In this document: piece by piece, positions 1 through 5,173 of the stretch
Layout: the number at the start of each line of letters is the position of its first letter
Position numbering within the stretch: the stretch's first letter is position 1
DNA from: Treponema sp.
GTDB taxonomy: Bacteria; Spirochaetota; Spirochaetia; Treponematales; Breznakiellaceae
Reading direction: 5' to 3'
NCBI GenBank assembly: GCA_031259345.1
Contig: JAIRLQ010000392.1
Coordinates: forward strand, 1-8,048
Length of the DNA stretch: 8,048 nucleotides
Notes under the pieces: generated by a model
Told to the model about the DNA's origin: nothing
The model's input: the letters and a program-made list of their open reading frames with translations, nothing else
Databases searched by the model: none
Translations under genes and position numbers: made by a program

Positions 1-37
1 CAAAGAGGGATGCCAGTAAAAGTATTATTTTCCGCAT
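1..37 (-). CDS. N-terminus of a secreted or lipoprotein gene, cut by the window edge
   Basis: An ATG (complement of 35-37) begins a frame that runs off the left edge and gives MRKIILLLASLF. That is a positively charged start followed by a hydrophobic stretch, typical of a signal peptide. A good ribosome binding site (AGGAG, complement of 44-48) lies six bases upstream. The start is only 12 bases after the stop of the lipoprotein gene at 50-685, so the two are almost certainly one transcript. Only 12 codons are visible, so neither a lipobox nor a function can be judged. It is probably another envelope protein made with its neighbour. Confidence 0.6.
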   Translation of the reverse strand, partial: MRKIILLLASLF

Positions 38-49
38 TTTTTACTCCTG

Positions 50-685
50 TTATTGTTTGTCCCAGGTTCCGTTCAGAAACCCGATGCCGCCGGTAACGCT
101 GTCCGGATGATCGTCCACGACCAGATTGCCGCTATTGAGGGAAATTTTAGCGTATTCCTTAAAATTCTGTACCGTCGAACCCGGCAGCTCGGTATAGTCC
201 GGCAAGGTAGATTGACCGCTAGTGAGCAGGTTTTGGAGGGCCTTCAGCATCCGAAGATCGATTCTTCCCGACTGGGGGGCAAAATCATAGTACCCGTCCC
301 CCACGTAGATCAGCTTTCCCTCTACAATAATGGGGGGATAATAGATGAAATTGTCCCCTAAGCCAAGTTCGGAAAGGTTCCCCAGATTCTGTCTGGCCTG
401 CGAAAAGCCGCCTTTGGCGGCAGGAAGACCGCTCGGATCAGTCGGGTTGGTATAATCACCGATGTCACCGCCGGTATAGACAAAGCTCCAGTCATCGTTT
501 ACCGTAAGATACCGGGGGCCCCGGACGATACTGCTGACACTGTCGGCGTCTGTCAGCCAGGTTCCCGTAAAGGTAATCGGGGATTCAGGGGGGACGAGAA
601 CGGTTGGCGGCGTGCCGGTATCACAGCTCACCAGGGCCGCGAGAACCGCCACGACGAAAACCACCGTCAATAGCTTGTGTTTCAT
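50..685 (-). CDS. small exported lipoprotein of unknown function
   Basis: The protein has 211 residues. The frame is open further upstream, but ATG at 685 is chosen because AAGGAG lies just before it and because it places a textbook lipoprotein signal at the N-terminus: MKHK, a hydrophobic core (residues 5-18), then the lipobox LVSC with Cys21 as the predicted lipidated residue. The mature chain is Thr/Pro-rich at first and contains 'TGTWLTDADS' near residues 40-49, a lipocalin-like or repeat-like 'GTW' that recurs as 'GTWDKQ' at the C-terminus. It looks like a beta-rich periplasmic or surface protein, but I do not recognise the family. It is transcribed away from the YhhN-like gene from a strong divergent promoter at 829-856 and is followed closely by a second exported protein gene. 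A database may start it at 811; that extension has no ribosome binding site and spoils the signal peptide. Confidence 0.8.
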   Translation of the reverse strand: MKHKLLTVVFVVAVLAALVSCDTGTPPTVLVPPESPITFTGTWLTDADSVSSIVRGPRYLTVNDDWSFVYTGGDIGDYTNPTDPSGLPAAKGGFSQARQNLGNLSELGLGDNFIYYPPIIVEGKLIYVGDGYYDFAPQSGRIDLRMLKALQNLLTSGQSTLPDYTELPGSTVQNFKEYAKISLNSGNLVVDDHPDSVTGGIGFLNGTWDKQ

Positions 686-805
686 TGTGTTTTCTCCTTG
701 TACACAAAATTCTACCGGCCGCCAGGGGCCGGACGCCAGGATGCAAAGGGACGCCCGGAAAAGACGCTTTTGAATGTACCAAAAAGAGCCTTTCCAAACG
801 TAAAG

Positions 806-824
806 TGGCAAACTTGTCTTACCA
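806..824 (-). promoter_or_regulatory. operator-like imperfect palindrome at the lipoprotein promoter
   Basis: Read on the minus strand this is TGGTAAGACAAGTTTGCCA, beginning 4 bases after the -10 and so covering the expected transcription start. It matches the site at 993-1011 in 16 of 19 positions, and that site has the same placement at the divergent promoter. The arms are an imperfect inverted repeat (5 of 7 pairs). The part TGGTAAGACAA also fits the TNGT-N3-ACNA pattern known for FadR-subfamily GntR regulators, which is only a suggestion. No candidate regulator gene for it is visible nearby. Confidence 0.55.
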
Positions 825-828
825 ATTT

Positions 829-856
829 AGTATACCGATACTTTTCTCATTGTCAA
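829..856 (-). promoter_or_regulatory. sigma70-type promoter for the lipoprotein operon
   Basis: On the minus strand TTGACA (complement of 851-856) is followed after 16 bases by TATACT (complement of 829-834). An A/T-rich stretch precedes the -35. The 15-nt block AAATTTTTGTTGACA is shared exactly with the divergent promoter at 950-964. A long leader of about 140 bases would precede the lipoprotein start at 685. Confidence 0.75.
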
Positions 857-901
857 CAAAAATTTTCATAAAATTTTTCAATTTTTCGTAAGATACCGCC
901 C

Positions 902-917
902 AACCGGACTTCCGGTT
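902..917. repeat. perfect inverted repeat between the divergent promoters
   Basis: AACCGG (902-907), a four-base loop ACTT, then CCGGTT (912-917). It sits roughly midway between the two divergent promoters, outside both predicted transcripts, so a DNA-level role (a third binding site) is more likely than an RNA hairpin. It may be chance. Confidence 0.45.
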
Positions 918-958
918 CGCCTTCAGCTTTTGAAACAAGCCGATAATATAAATTTTTG

Positions 959-987
959 TTGACAGGAAGAAATTTTGGTTATAGAAT
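959..987 (+). promoter_or_regulatory. sigma70-type promoter for the YhhN-like gene
   Basis: TTGACA (959-964), a 17-base spacer, then TAGAAT (982-987, one mismatch to consensus). The sequence immediately before the -35 is A/T-rich and identical over 15 bases (950-964) to the divergent lipoprotein promoter. Transcription would start near 993-995, giving a leader of about 50 bases. Confidence 0.75.
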
Positions 988-992
988 ATGAG

Positions 993-1011
993 TGGTAAAA
1001 TAAGTTTACCA
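993..1011 (+). promoter_or_regulatory. operator-like palindrome at the YhhN-like promoter
   Basis: TGGTAAAATAAGTTTACCA has perfect 7-base arms (TGGTAAA and TTTACCA) around a 5-base centre. It starts 5 bases after the -10, where a repressor would block initiation. It matches the minus-strand site at 806-824 in 16 of 19 positions. The pairing of sequence and position at two divergent promoters argues for one regulator acting on both genes. Confidence 0.6.
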
Positions 1012-1046
1012 ATTTTGCCGGGGCGGAAGCCGAAGGAAATAACATC

Positions 1047-1685
1047 ATGAAGAACCTGTTTATCGCTCTGTTTGCCGCGGCGGCGGCGTCGCATCTGGTG
1101 TCCATCTTTGCCGTCAATGACCGGGTGCAGAAGATCACCAAGATATGCCTCTTGCCCCTGCTGCTGGCTGTGTACATGAGCAGCGCGAAGAATCTTTTCG
1201 CCGCCGTGCTTCTGGCCATCATCTTTGACTGGGGCGGCGATGCGCTGCTCCTCCGCAGCGAGGACAAACGGTTCTTCCGCCTGGGGCTGGTCAGTTTTCT
1301 TCTGGGCCACCTCTGTTACATTCTGACCCTCTTTAGATTTACCGGGACCTTCAACGTGACGGCCCTGATGGGATCCGCCGCCGCCGCGTCGGTGTTCGGC
1401 CTGCTGGTACTGCACCTGATCAAGCCCGTCAAGGACATGCGGACACCGGTCATCGTGTACATGATCATCATCGAACTGATGAGCCTGGGCAGCCTGCAAT
1501 TCCTGCTTTACCGGAAAGATATGATGGGGGCGGCGGTTTTTGGCGGCAGCCTCTGTTTCCTCCTCTCCGACACCGTCTTGGCCTACTACCTTTTCAGGCG
1601 CTTCCCCAAATACGGCAACGCGCTGGTGATGCTGCCCTACATCCTGGCCCAGACCGGCATTGTCTGGGGCCTGGCCGCCATTTAA
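1047..1685 (+). CDS. YhhN/TMEM86-family membrane protein (lysoplasmalogenase-like)
   Basis: A 212-residue, strongly hydrophobic protein with about eight predicted membrane segments and almost no soluble domain, the usual size for YhhN/TMEM86 proteins. Family-type positions are visible in order: TK...LLPLL (31-40), an acidic pair in FDWGGD (Asp61, Asp65), GHLCY (87-91), LSD (173-175) and YILAQ (198-202). Characterised members (animal TMEM86 and a Legionella homologue) hydrolyse the vinyl-ether bond of lysoplasmalogens, releasing a fatty aldehyde and a glycerophospho-base at the membrane. Plasmalogens occur in several anaerobic bacteria including some spirochaetes, so this role is plausible but not proven here. 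The ATG at 1047 has AAGGA nine bases upstream. It is expressed alone from the promoter at 959-987 and may be co-regulated with the divergent lipoprotein. Confidence 0.85.
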   Translation: MKNLFIALFAAAAASHLVSIFAVNDRVQKITKICLLPLLLAVYMSSAKNLFAAVLLAIIFDWGGDALLLRSEDKRFFRLGLVSFLLGHLCYILTLFRFTGTFNVTALMGSAAAASVFGLLVLHLIKPVKDMRTPVIVYMIIIELMSLGSLQFLLYRKDMMGAAVFGGSLCFLLSDTVLAYYLFRRFPKYGNALVMLPYILAQTGIVWGLAAI

Positions 1686-1693
1686 ACGCAGCC

Positions 1694-1734
1694 GAAGCGT
1701 AGCAAGCTTCCAGCCGGCGCATAGCTCGGGCGCC
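1694..1734 (+). other. paired hairpins after the YhhN-like gene, possible weak terminator
   Basis: Two small stems follow the stop codon: GAAGC (1694-1698) with GCTTC (1706-1710), and GGCGC (1716-1720) with GCGCC (1730-1734). The second is followed by the moderately T-rich CTGTTTGTATTTG. They could end the YhhN-like transcript, but the T tract is poor for an intrinsic terminator. Confidence 0.35.
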
Positions 1735-2105
1735 CTGTTTGTATTTGCGGGGATTCTGACTAACGACGGCAAACAGGAACATTTATTCGCAGTGGGGTCT
1801 AATACCCAAGAACCCGCTTACGCGGGGGAGCTTCAGGGCTAAACTTGACCCACATGCGGATTCGTCGCCTGTTTCAGGGCGGATTTTTCCCTTAGCGTGT
1901 TCCGGCCCGGAACGGAAAAGGCGCTTGATAGGGGGATGCGGGGCGGATTGCCGGGGTTATCCCGGCGCGGGGGCGGCGGGAAAGGGGAACACAAGCGGAA
2001 ACCAGGGGTTTCCCGCGTTTTGCCCGCCACGGGGTCTGACCCTATGGGTCGGAACCGCCCCCTGTCCACCGGTTTCAACTCCTCTTCAGCCGGCTCCCAT
2101 ATGTG
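1735..2105. other. GC-rich, hairpin-rich intergenic stretch without a gene
   Basis: No frame here looks like a real protein: the possible reading frames give low-complexity Gly/Arg/Pro-rich products with no ribosome binding site. The stretch is full of short inverted repeats: CCCGC/GCGGG (1813-1817/1822-1826), GTTCCGG/CCGGAAC around one base (1899-1913), CCGGG/CCCGG (1951-1955/1961-1965), GCGGAAACC/GGTTTCCCGC with one bulge (1995-2003/2007-2016), and GGGTC-T-GACCC-TAT-GGGTC (2032-2050). It is probably decayed repeat or mobile-element DNA; a structured RNA cannot be excluded. Confidence 0.5.
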
Positions 2106-2134
2106 TTTACTTAAAGTGGAAACAATGCTATACT
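2106..2134 (+). promoter_or_regulatory. promoter inside the insertion-sequence remnant
   Basis: TTTACT (2106-2111), a 17-base spacer and TATACT (2129-2134), with TG one base before the -10 (TGCTATACT, extended -10). AGGAGAGG follows at 2143-2150 as a ribosome binding site. The arrangement fits the native promoter near the left end of an insertion sequence, now driving a broken transposase frame. Confidence 0.5.
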
Positions 2135-2137
2135 TGA

Positions 2138-2712
2138 AGTATAGGAGAGGAAAGCAAACTATTTGAGGACATCCTGTCCTTGTTGTCGGAAGGATGGGAA
2201 GCCACGGCCAAAAAAACCAGGGCGTTTCAGCGCGGGGAGTTGCGGCCGGTGCGGCTGTGCGCGTACCGGAAGGACCGGGAGAGCGAGGGGAAAGGGCTAC
2301 GGAAGACGAACAGGCGGAAACACGGGGGCAAAGAGATGACGAAAAGGCGGCGGGCGTACAACCGGCATGTGGTGGCGGCGGCATCGCTGGGGGGAGAAGG
2401 GATGAGCGCGCGCCGGGTGATGGAACTGTACCGGCTGCGGCGGCAAATCGAACTGGCGTTCAAACGGCTGAAGACGGTGTTTGACTGTCAAGAATCGCCG
2501 ACAAAGATTGACGGGACGACATTGGCGTTATTTTACGGGAAGCTGTTGTTGGCGGCCCTGTGCGAACAGATGACGCGCGCGGGGCGTTTCCCCCTGGGGG
2601 TGGAGGGAAGAGGGAAGGCGGGGGTGAGGGGCAACGGAGTCTGTGGCGGGAAACACGGGCGGCGAAGACGCTGGCAACGCTGCTGTCGCTTCTGTCGTTT
2701 TTTTCTCTCGGA
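2138..2712 (+). pseudogene. IS4-type DDE transposase remnant, internally deleted and frameshifted
   Basis: The first codons read SKLFEDILSLLSEGWEATAKK, like the N-terminus of IS4-family transposases. After about 30 codons the frame jumps to C-terminal sequence: PVRLCAYRKDRESEGKG, NRRKHGGKEM, then YRLRRQIELAFKRLK, which keeps the family's Y-x2-R-x3-E-x6-K signature with the catalytic Glu at about 2449-2451, followed by FYGKLLLAALCE. The central domain with both catalytic Asp residues is missing, so the protein cannot be active. A tryptophan usual in this motif (RWQIE) is Arg here. The frame then shifts between about 2580 and 2635: the expected C-terminal SLWRETRAAKTLATLLSLLS appears in another forward frame. 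The remnant ends at about 2705 where it meets a phage gene on the other strand, so no right terminal repeat remains. No clear start codon sits after the ribosome binding site; ATA at 2141 may be a mutated ATG. Confidence 0.75.
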
Positions 2713-3217
2713 TATTCCCGGTCATCCCGATCCGCCGTCCCCGGTAACGGTTCATGTTCCAGTCCGCCAGTTCGAGGCAAGCCGAGGCCAGATCAGGCGG
2801 GACCTTCCCCGGCGCATAGCCCGCCCGGTAATGCACTTTCAGGCCCGACAATTCCCGGACAAGCCGTAATGCGGGAGAAACCGAGAGGCAGAAGGGGATA
2901 TTCTCAATCTCCCCGCAGTCTGGGATAGTGTGGTATAAGTCAGGTTCGACGATGATCGCCTCTTCCAAGGCGTGGGTCTGGTAGACCGCTAAAATATCCC
3001 GTACCGGATAATCCCGCAGGGAAAAGATGTAGTCTCCATAAAAAGGGAGGAATTCAAACCGCTTCTTGCGTAAAAGCCGCCGTTTACAGTATTCTTCGAT
3101 GGTATAGGTGGCGGTGATGAGGCAATAGCGGCTTAAAACGTCCTCCCGGTCATCAAAGCCAAGTATCGCCTTGAAGCCGGACAAGGGGATAAGTGAATGT
3201 AAATTCCCGTGTTCCAT
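2528..3217 (-). CDS. phage head-tail connector-like protein, 3' end replaced by IS debris
   Basis: The open frame has 229 codons, but only residues 1 to about 170 look native. They resemble gp6-like head-tail connector (head completion) proteins of tailed phages: an N-terminal helical part with FKAILGFDDREDVLSRYCLITATYTIEEYCKRRL, a middle strand region (PVRDILAVYQ), and the typical late helix YRAGYAPGKVPPDLASACLELADWNMNRYRG (130-160). In phages such proteins close the portal and join head to tail. From about position 2708 down to 2528 the reading frame is merely the antisense of the transposase remnant, so the native C-terminus is lost and the product is probably non-functional. There is no good ribosome binding site before ATG 3217 and no other phage gene beside it, which marks it as an orphan prophage fragment. 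The family call rests on recognition by eye. Confidence 0.6.
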   Translation of the reverse strand: MEHGNLHSLIPLSGFKAILGFDDREDVLSRYCLITATYTIEEYCKRRLLRKKRFEFLPFYGDYIFSLRDYPVRDILAVYQTHALEEAIIVEPDLYHTIPDCGEIENIPFCLSVSPALRLVRELSGLKVHYRAGYAPGKVPPDLASACLELADWNMNRYRGRRIGMTGNIREKKTTEATAALPASSPPVFPATDSVAPHPRLPSSLHPQGETPRARHLFAQGRQQQLPVK

Positions 3218-3432
3218 GCGGATAGGGTAAAGTAGAGGGGTTTATTTTTATCTCCGTATTTCCTGCAAAATGCGGAGCAATATGAAAATCTGTAGGATAA
3301 GGAAATCCCTTAGTCTTCCTTCATTCCTGAGATTTCGATTATGATTTTTATTAGCCAGTCTCATACCGTTGGTTAAGGAACCGCTTATGGTGTAGGGTAC
3401 TATGACAAGACGCTGGAAAAGAATATCATTCA
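3218..3432. other. AT-rich noncoding stretch
   Basis: No convincing gene is seen. A leftward 90-codon frame (3248-3520) has no ribosome binding site, an Ile/Arg-rich unnatural composition, and overlaps the marR promoter, so I treat it as noise. The most regular element is a stem of CTCCGTATTT (3252-3261) with AAATGCGGAG (3268-3277), ten pairs including one G-T, with a six-base loop. It has no T tract on either strand to make it a terminator. Confidence 0.5.
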
Positions 3433-3460
3433 ATGAAAGTACAATAAAACTGTATATAAT
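3433..3460 (+). promoter_or_regulatory. probable promoter of the marR-type gene
   Basis: A perfect TATAAT (3455-3460) lies 16 bases after ATGAAA (3433-3438, four of six matches to the -35 consensus). Transcription would start around 3467, giving a leader of about 50 bases. Confidence 0.5.
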
Positions 3461-3471
3461 ATCATATATAG
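3450..3471. promoter_or_regulatory. AT-rich palindrome over the marR -10 box, candidate autoregulatory site
   Basis: The 22 bases from 3450 to 3471 match their own reverse complement in 18 positions (outer CTG/TAG, inner TATAT/ATATA) and include the -10 TATAAT. MarR proteins commonly repress their own genes through palindromes at the promoter, so this is a candidate site. A/T-rich promoters make chance palindromes likely, and the sequence does not resemble the palindrome at 7623-7640. Confidence 0.35.
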
Positions 3472-3519
3472 AAATTTTGTAACGAATAACTAAGGAATTC
3501 TGTCGGCGAGAGGACAACA

Positions 3520-3999
3520 ATGGACAAAAATATGGGGATAGATTTCGGACTAGCGTTTTCTTGCCTCTACCGGAAAAACTTGGCTAATCTGGGGAAAGCC
3601 CTTAAAAAGTTTAATCTCTCGGCGGGGGAGTTGCCGTTCTTCATGCACTTGCGCTGGTTTGATGGTGCGACCGCCGGTGAACTTTCCTCCCTATTACACA
3701 TCGACAAGGCAACCACCGCACGGGCAGTCAAGTCGCTGGAGAACAAGGGCCTTATCAAGAGAGTGCGAGGCGTGGAGGATAAACGGGAAAACAAACTTTT
3801 CCTGACCGAATCGGCGAAACGGCTGTTCGTCGAAATTGATAAAACGGTTCGGGAGCGGAATGAATTGATGATGAAAGACATTGCTGAACTGGATTTAGAT
3901 ATAGCGTATTCCGTTTTGTCGAAAATGTTGGAAAACATCGGGGCTTCCGTAAATTTTGACCGTACAGTTCTCAAAAACAGGCTGGTTGATTATTGCTGA
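3520..3999 (+). CDS. MarR-family transcriptional regulator
   Basis: A 159-residue protein of normal MarR size. The winged helix-turn-helix is clear: TAGELSSLLHIDKATTARAV and KSLENKGLIKRV (51-82) form the DNA-recognition helices, and EDKRENKLFLTE (86-97) is the wing with the family's D-x-R-x-N pattern (Asp87, Arg89, Asn91). The flanking N- and C-terminal helices would form the dimer. Such proteins are usually repressors released by small aromatic or acidic ligands. The only cysteines (15 and 159) do not suggest a redox sensor. ATG 3520 follows GAGAGGA by five bases. The gene converges on the leftward SDR-MFS-hydrolase series with a 74-base gap, and a MarR-like palindrome sits on that series' promoter at 7623-7640, so the cassette is its most likely target. 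No intrinsic terminator was seen in the gap after it. Confidence 0.9.
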   Translation: MDKNMGIDFGLAFSCLYRKNLANLGKALKKFNLSAGELPFFMHLRWFDGATAGELSSLLHIDKATTARAVKSLENKGLIKRVRGVEDKRENKLFLTESAKRLFVEIDKTVRERNELMMKDIAELDLDIAYSVLSKMLENIGASVNFDRTVLKNRLVDYC

Positions 4000-4071
4000 A
4001 TGACGGGGTAGATTCCAGCCCAATTGTTCATCAGTCTGGCGGTAACTCTGTCCTTCCTGCGGAAAACACTC

Positions 4072-4093
4072 CATTAACCAGCAAAAATATGTT
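4072..4093. repeat. direct repeat, copy 1 (3' end of the hydrolase gene)
   Basis: This 22-base stretch matches 5064-5085 at 20 positions, with an identical 15-base core CAGCAAAAATATGTT. Here it encodes the last residues (HIFAG) and stop codon of the phosphotriesterase-family gene. The second copy lies just upstream of the same gene. Confidence 0.7.
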
Positions 4094-5036
4094 TAACATT
4101 ATCGTCAAACAGTACATTGATTTGTTGATCAGTTAGACCGGTATTTTTTAGAGACGGAACCACATTGTCAAACAAATGAGTCATATACCAAGTCTTCACG
4201 GATGGCTTGGGTTGAGAATCACGTCCCATCCAATAAATAACTGTATCATGAGAAAGAACCAACCTGTTCCCATAACCAAGACCGATCAGACCAATCAACG
4301 ATGCCTTCCGCACTTCATCTGTAGGAGCCCCTACGCCATCCAAGCCAAATTGGTCAAATCCAAGGGTAACCCCGTATTTCAGTGTTTTAACCAACTCGGC
4401 GATATCCGTGCATGCACACATGTGGCCGATGATAATATGAGCGGGATTGGCGCCTTCGGAAAGCAACAACTCCGCTTGCTCAGGACCCATTGTTCCATTT
4501 TGGGTATGGGTTATAATGGGAATATCCGTTTCCTTTTGAACCTTCACGGCAGCTTTAAAAAAGGCTTTTTCATAATCTGTTATGATGTTTTTACTACTCG
4601 CCACTTTGATAACGCCGGGTATTATACCGGTACCGGCGATACCATCCGTGATTTCTGCCATGAACATTTCATAAATTGCTTCTTCACCGCCTTTACCAAG
4701 CCAACGCCGAAAATAGGGGGGCGAACCGCCGCCTTCAAAATAATAACCGGTACAGCAGATGATCTGTAAACCGGATTTTTCTGAGATTTCTTTGTAGAGC
4801 AAAGGATTGCGCCCGTTGTCATTAGTAGTAGCGTCTATAACCGTTTTTACGCCACATTTTTTCAGTTTTTCCGCAATTTCCAAGCCGCTGGCTAAAGCCT
4901 TATCCCGGTTGTATCCTCCCAGCGTACAGTCACCTTCAAAACCTGGGCAGCCATAGACAAAATGCTCATGACACAATGTTTTGCCCAGGCTGTCAACATT
5001 GATTTTTCCCAATACGGTATTCACCAAAGCCGCCAT
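4074..5036 (-). CDS. phosphotriesterase-family metal-dependent hydrolase
   Basis: A 320-residue amidohydrolase-fold protein of the phosphotriesterase (PTE/Php, COG1735) family, full length. The complete two-metal site is present in the expected order: His23-x-His25 (CHEHF), Lys144 as the bridging carboxylated lysine (GVIKVASS), His177 (THTQ), His205 (GHMC) and Asp264 (LSHD). The enzyme is therefore probably active. Known family members hydrolyse organophosphates, N-acyl-homoserine lactones or (phosphorylated) sugar lactones. The natural substrate here cannot be read from sequence; a lactone is my preferred guess because a dehydrogenase and a small-acid transporter lie in the same series. No signal peptide, so cytoplasmic. 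ATG 5036 has AGGAGG seven bases upstream. It is the last gene of the leftward series, 137 bases after the transporter. That gap holds a duplicated copy of its own 3' end. Confidence 0.88.
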   Translation of the reverse strand: MAALVNTVLGKINVDSLGKTLCHEHFVYGCPGFEGDCTLGGYNRDKALASGLEIAEKLKKCGVKTVIDATTNDNGRNPLLYKEISEKSGLQIICCTGYYFEGGGSPPYFRRWLGKGGEEAIYEMFMAEITDGIAGTGIIPGVIKVASSKNIITDYEKAFFKAAVKVQKETDIPIITHTQNGTMGPEQAELLLSEGANPAHIIIGHMCACTDIAELVKTLKYGVTLGFDQFGLDGVGAPTDEVRKASLIGLIGLGYGNRLVLSHDTVIYWMGRDSQPKPSVKTWYMTHLFDNVVPSLKNTGLTDQQINVLFDDNVKHIFAG

Positions 5037-5063
5037 CTAAATCCCTCCTATAAAATTCTCATC

Positions 5064-5085
5064 CGTTAATCAGCAAAAATATGTT
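5064..5085. repeat. direct repeat, copy 2 (possible scar of a lost hydrolase paralogue)
   Basis: This copy matches 4072-4093 at 20 of 22 positions. On the minus strand it still ends with codons for HIFAD and a stop, and a neighbouring frame just upstream reads LVGNNIF, similar to the usual C-terminus of phosphotriesterase-family proteins. It lies 28 bases upstream of the hydrolase start codon, between transporter and hydrolase. Confidence 0.6.
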
Positions 5086-5112
5086 ATTGCCGACAAGCCG
5101 ATCAGACTACTT

Positions 5113-5144
5113 AAAAAACAAAAACCCACTGTCTTTCCAGCAGT
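5113..5144 (-). terminator. weak terminator-like element after the transporter gene
   Basis: On the minus strand a short imperfect stem (ACTG at 5141-5144, CAGT at 5128-5131) is followed by GGGTTTTTGTTTTTT (complement of 5111-5125). The T tract is good but the stem has only four pairs, so it may reduce rather than stop read-through into the hydrolase gene. Confidence 0.3.
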
Positions 5145-5173
5145 TTGTTACGCCTCAGTTTGGTAAGCGCCAA

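Noticed and set aside
686..811. Upstream extension of the lipoprotein frame to 811
   Set aside because: It has no ribosome binding site, would bury the lipobox signal peptide, and starts close to the predicted transcription start; ATG 685 has AAGGAG.
819..1772. Long leftward open frame opposite the YhhN-like gene
   Set aside because: It is the antisense of a clear membrane protein gene, has His/Gln/Asp-rich unnatural composition, and crosses both promoters.
1897..2166. 89-codon rightward frame before the transposase remnant
   Set aside because: Gly/Arg-rich low-complexity product with no start signal and no recognisable motif.
1839..2384. 181-codon leftward frame in the GC-rich stretch
   Set aside because: Ser/Pro/Arg-rich composition expected from GC-rich noise, no ribosome binding site, and partly antisense to the transposase remnant.
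2180..2869. Rightward 229-codon frame as an intact transposase
   Set aside because: The catalytic Asp region is missing, the expected C-terminus lies in another frame, and beyond about 2705 the frame only reads the antisense of the phage gene.
3248..3520. 90-codon leftward frame upstream of marR
   Set aside because: It overlaps the marR promoter, has no ribosome binding site, and looks like A/T-rich chance.
4176..4769. 197-codon rightward frame opposite the hydrolase gene
   Set aside because: The leftward frame keeps every metal-binding residue of the phosphotriesterase family; this one is its shadow.
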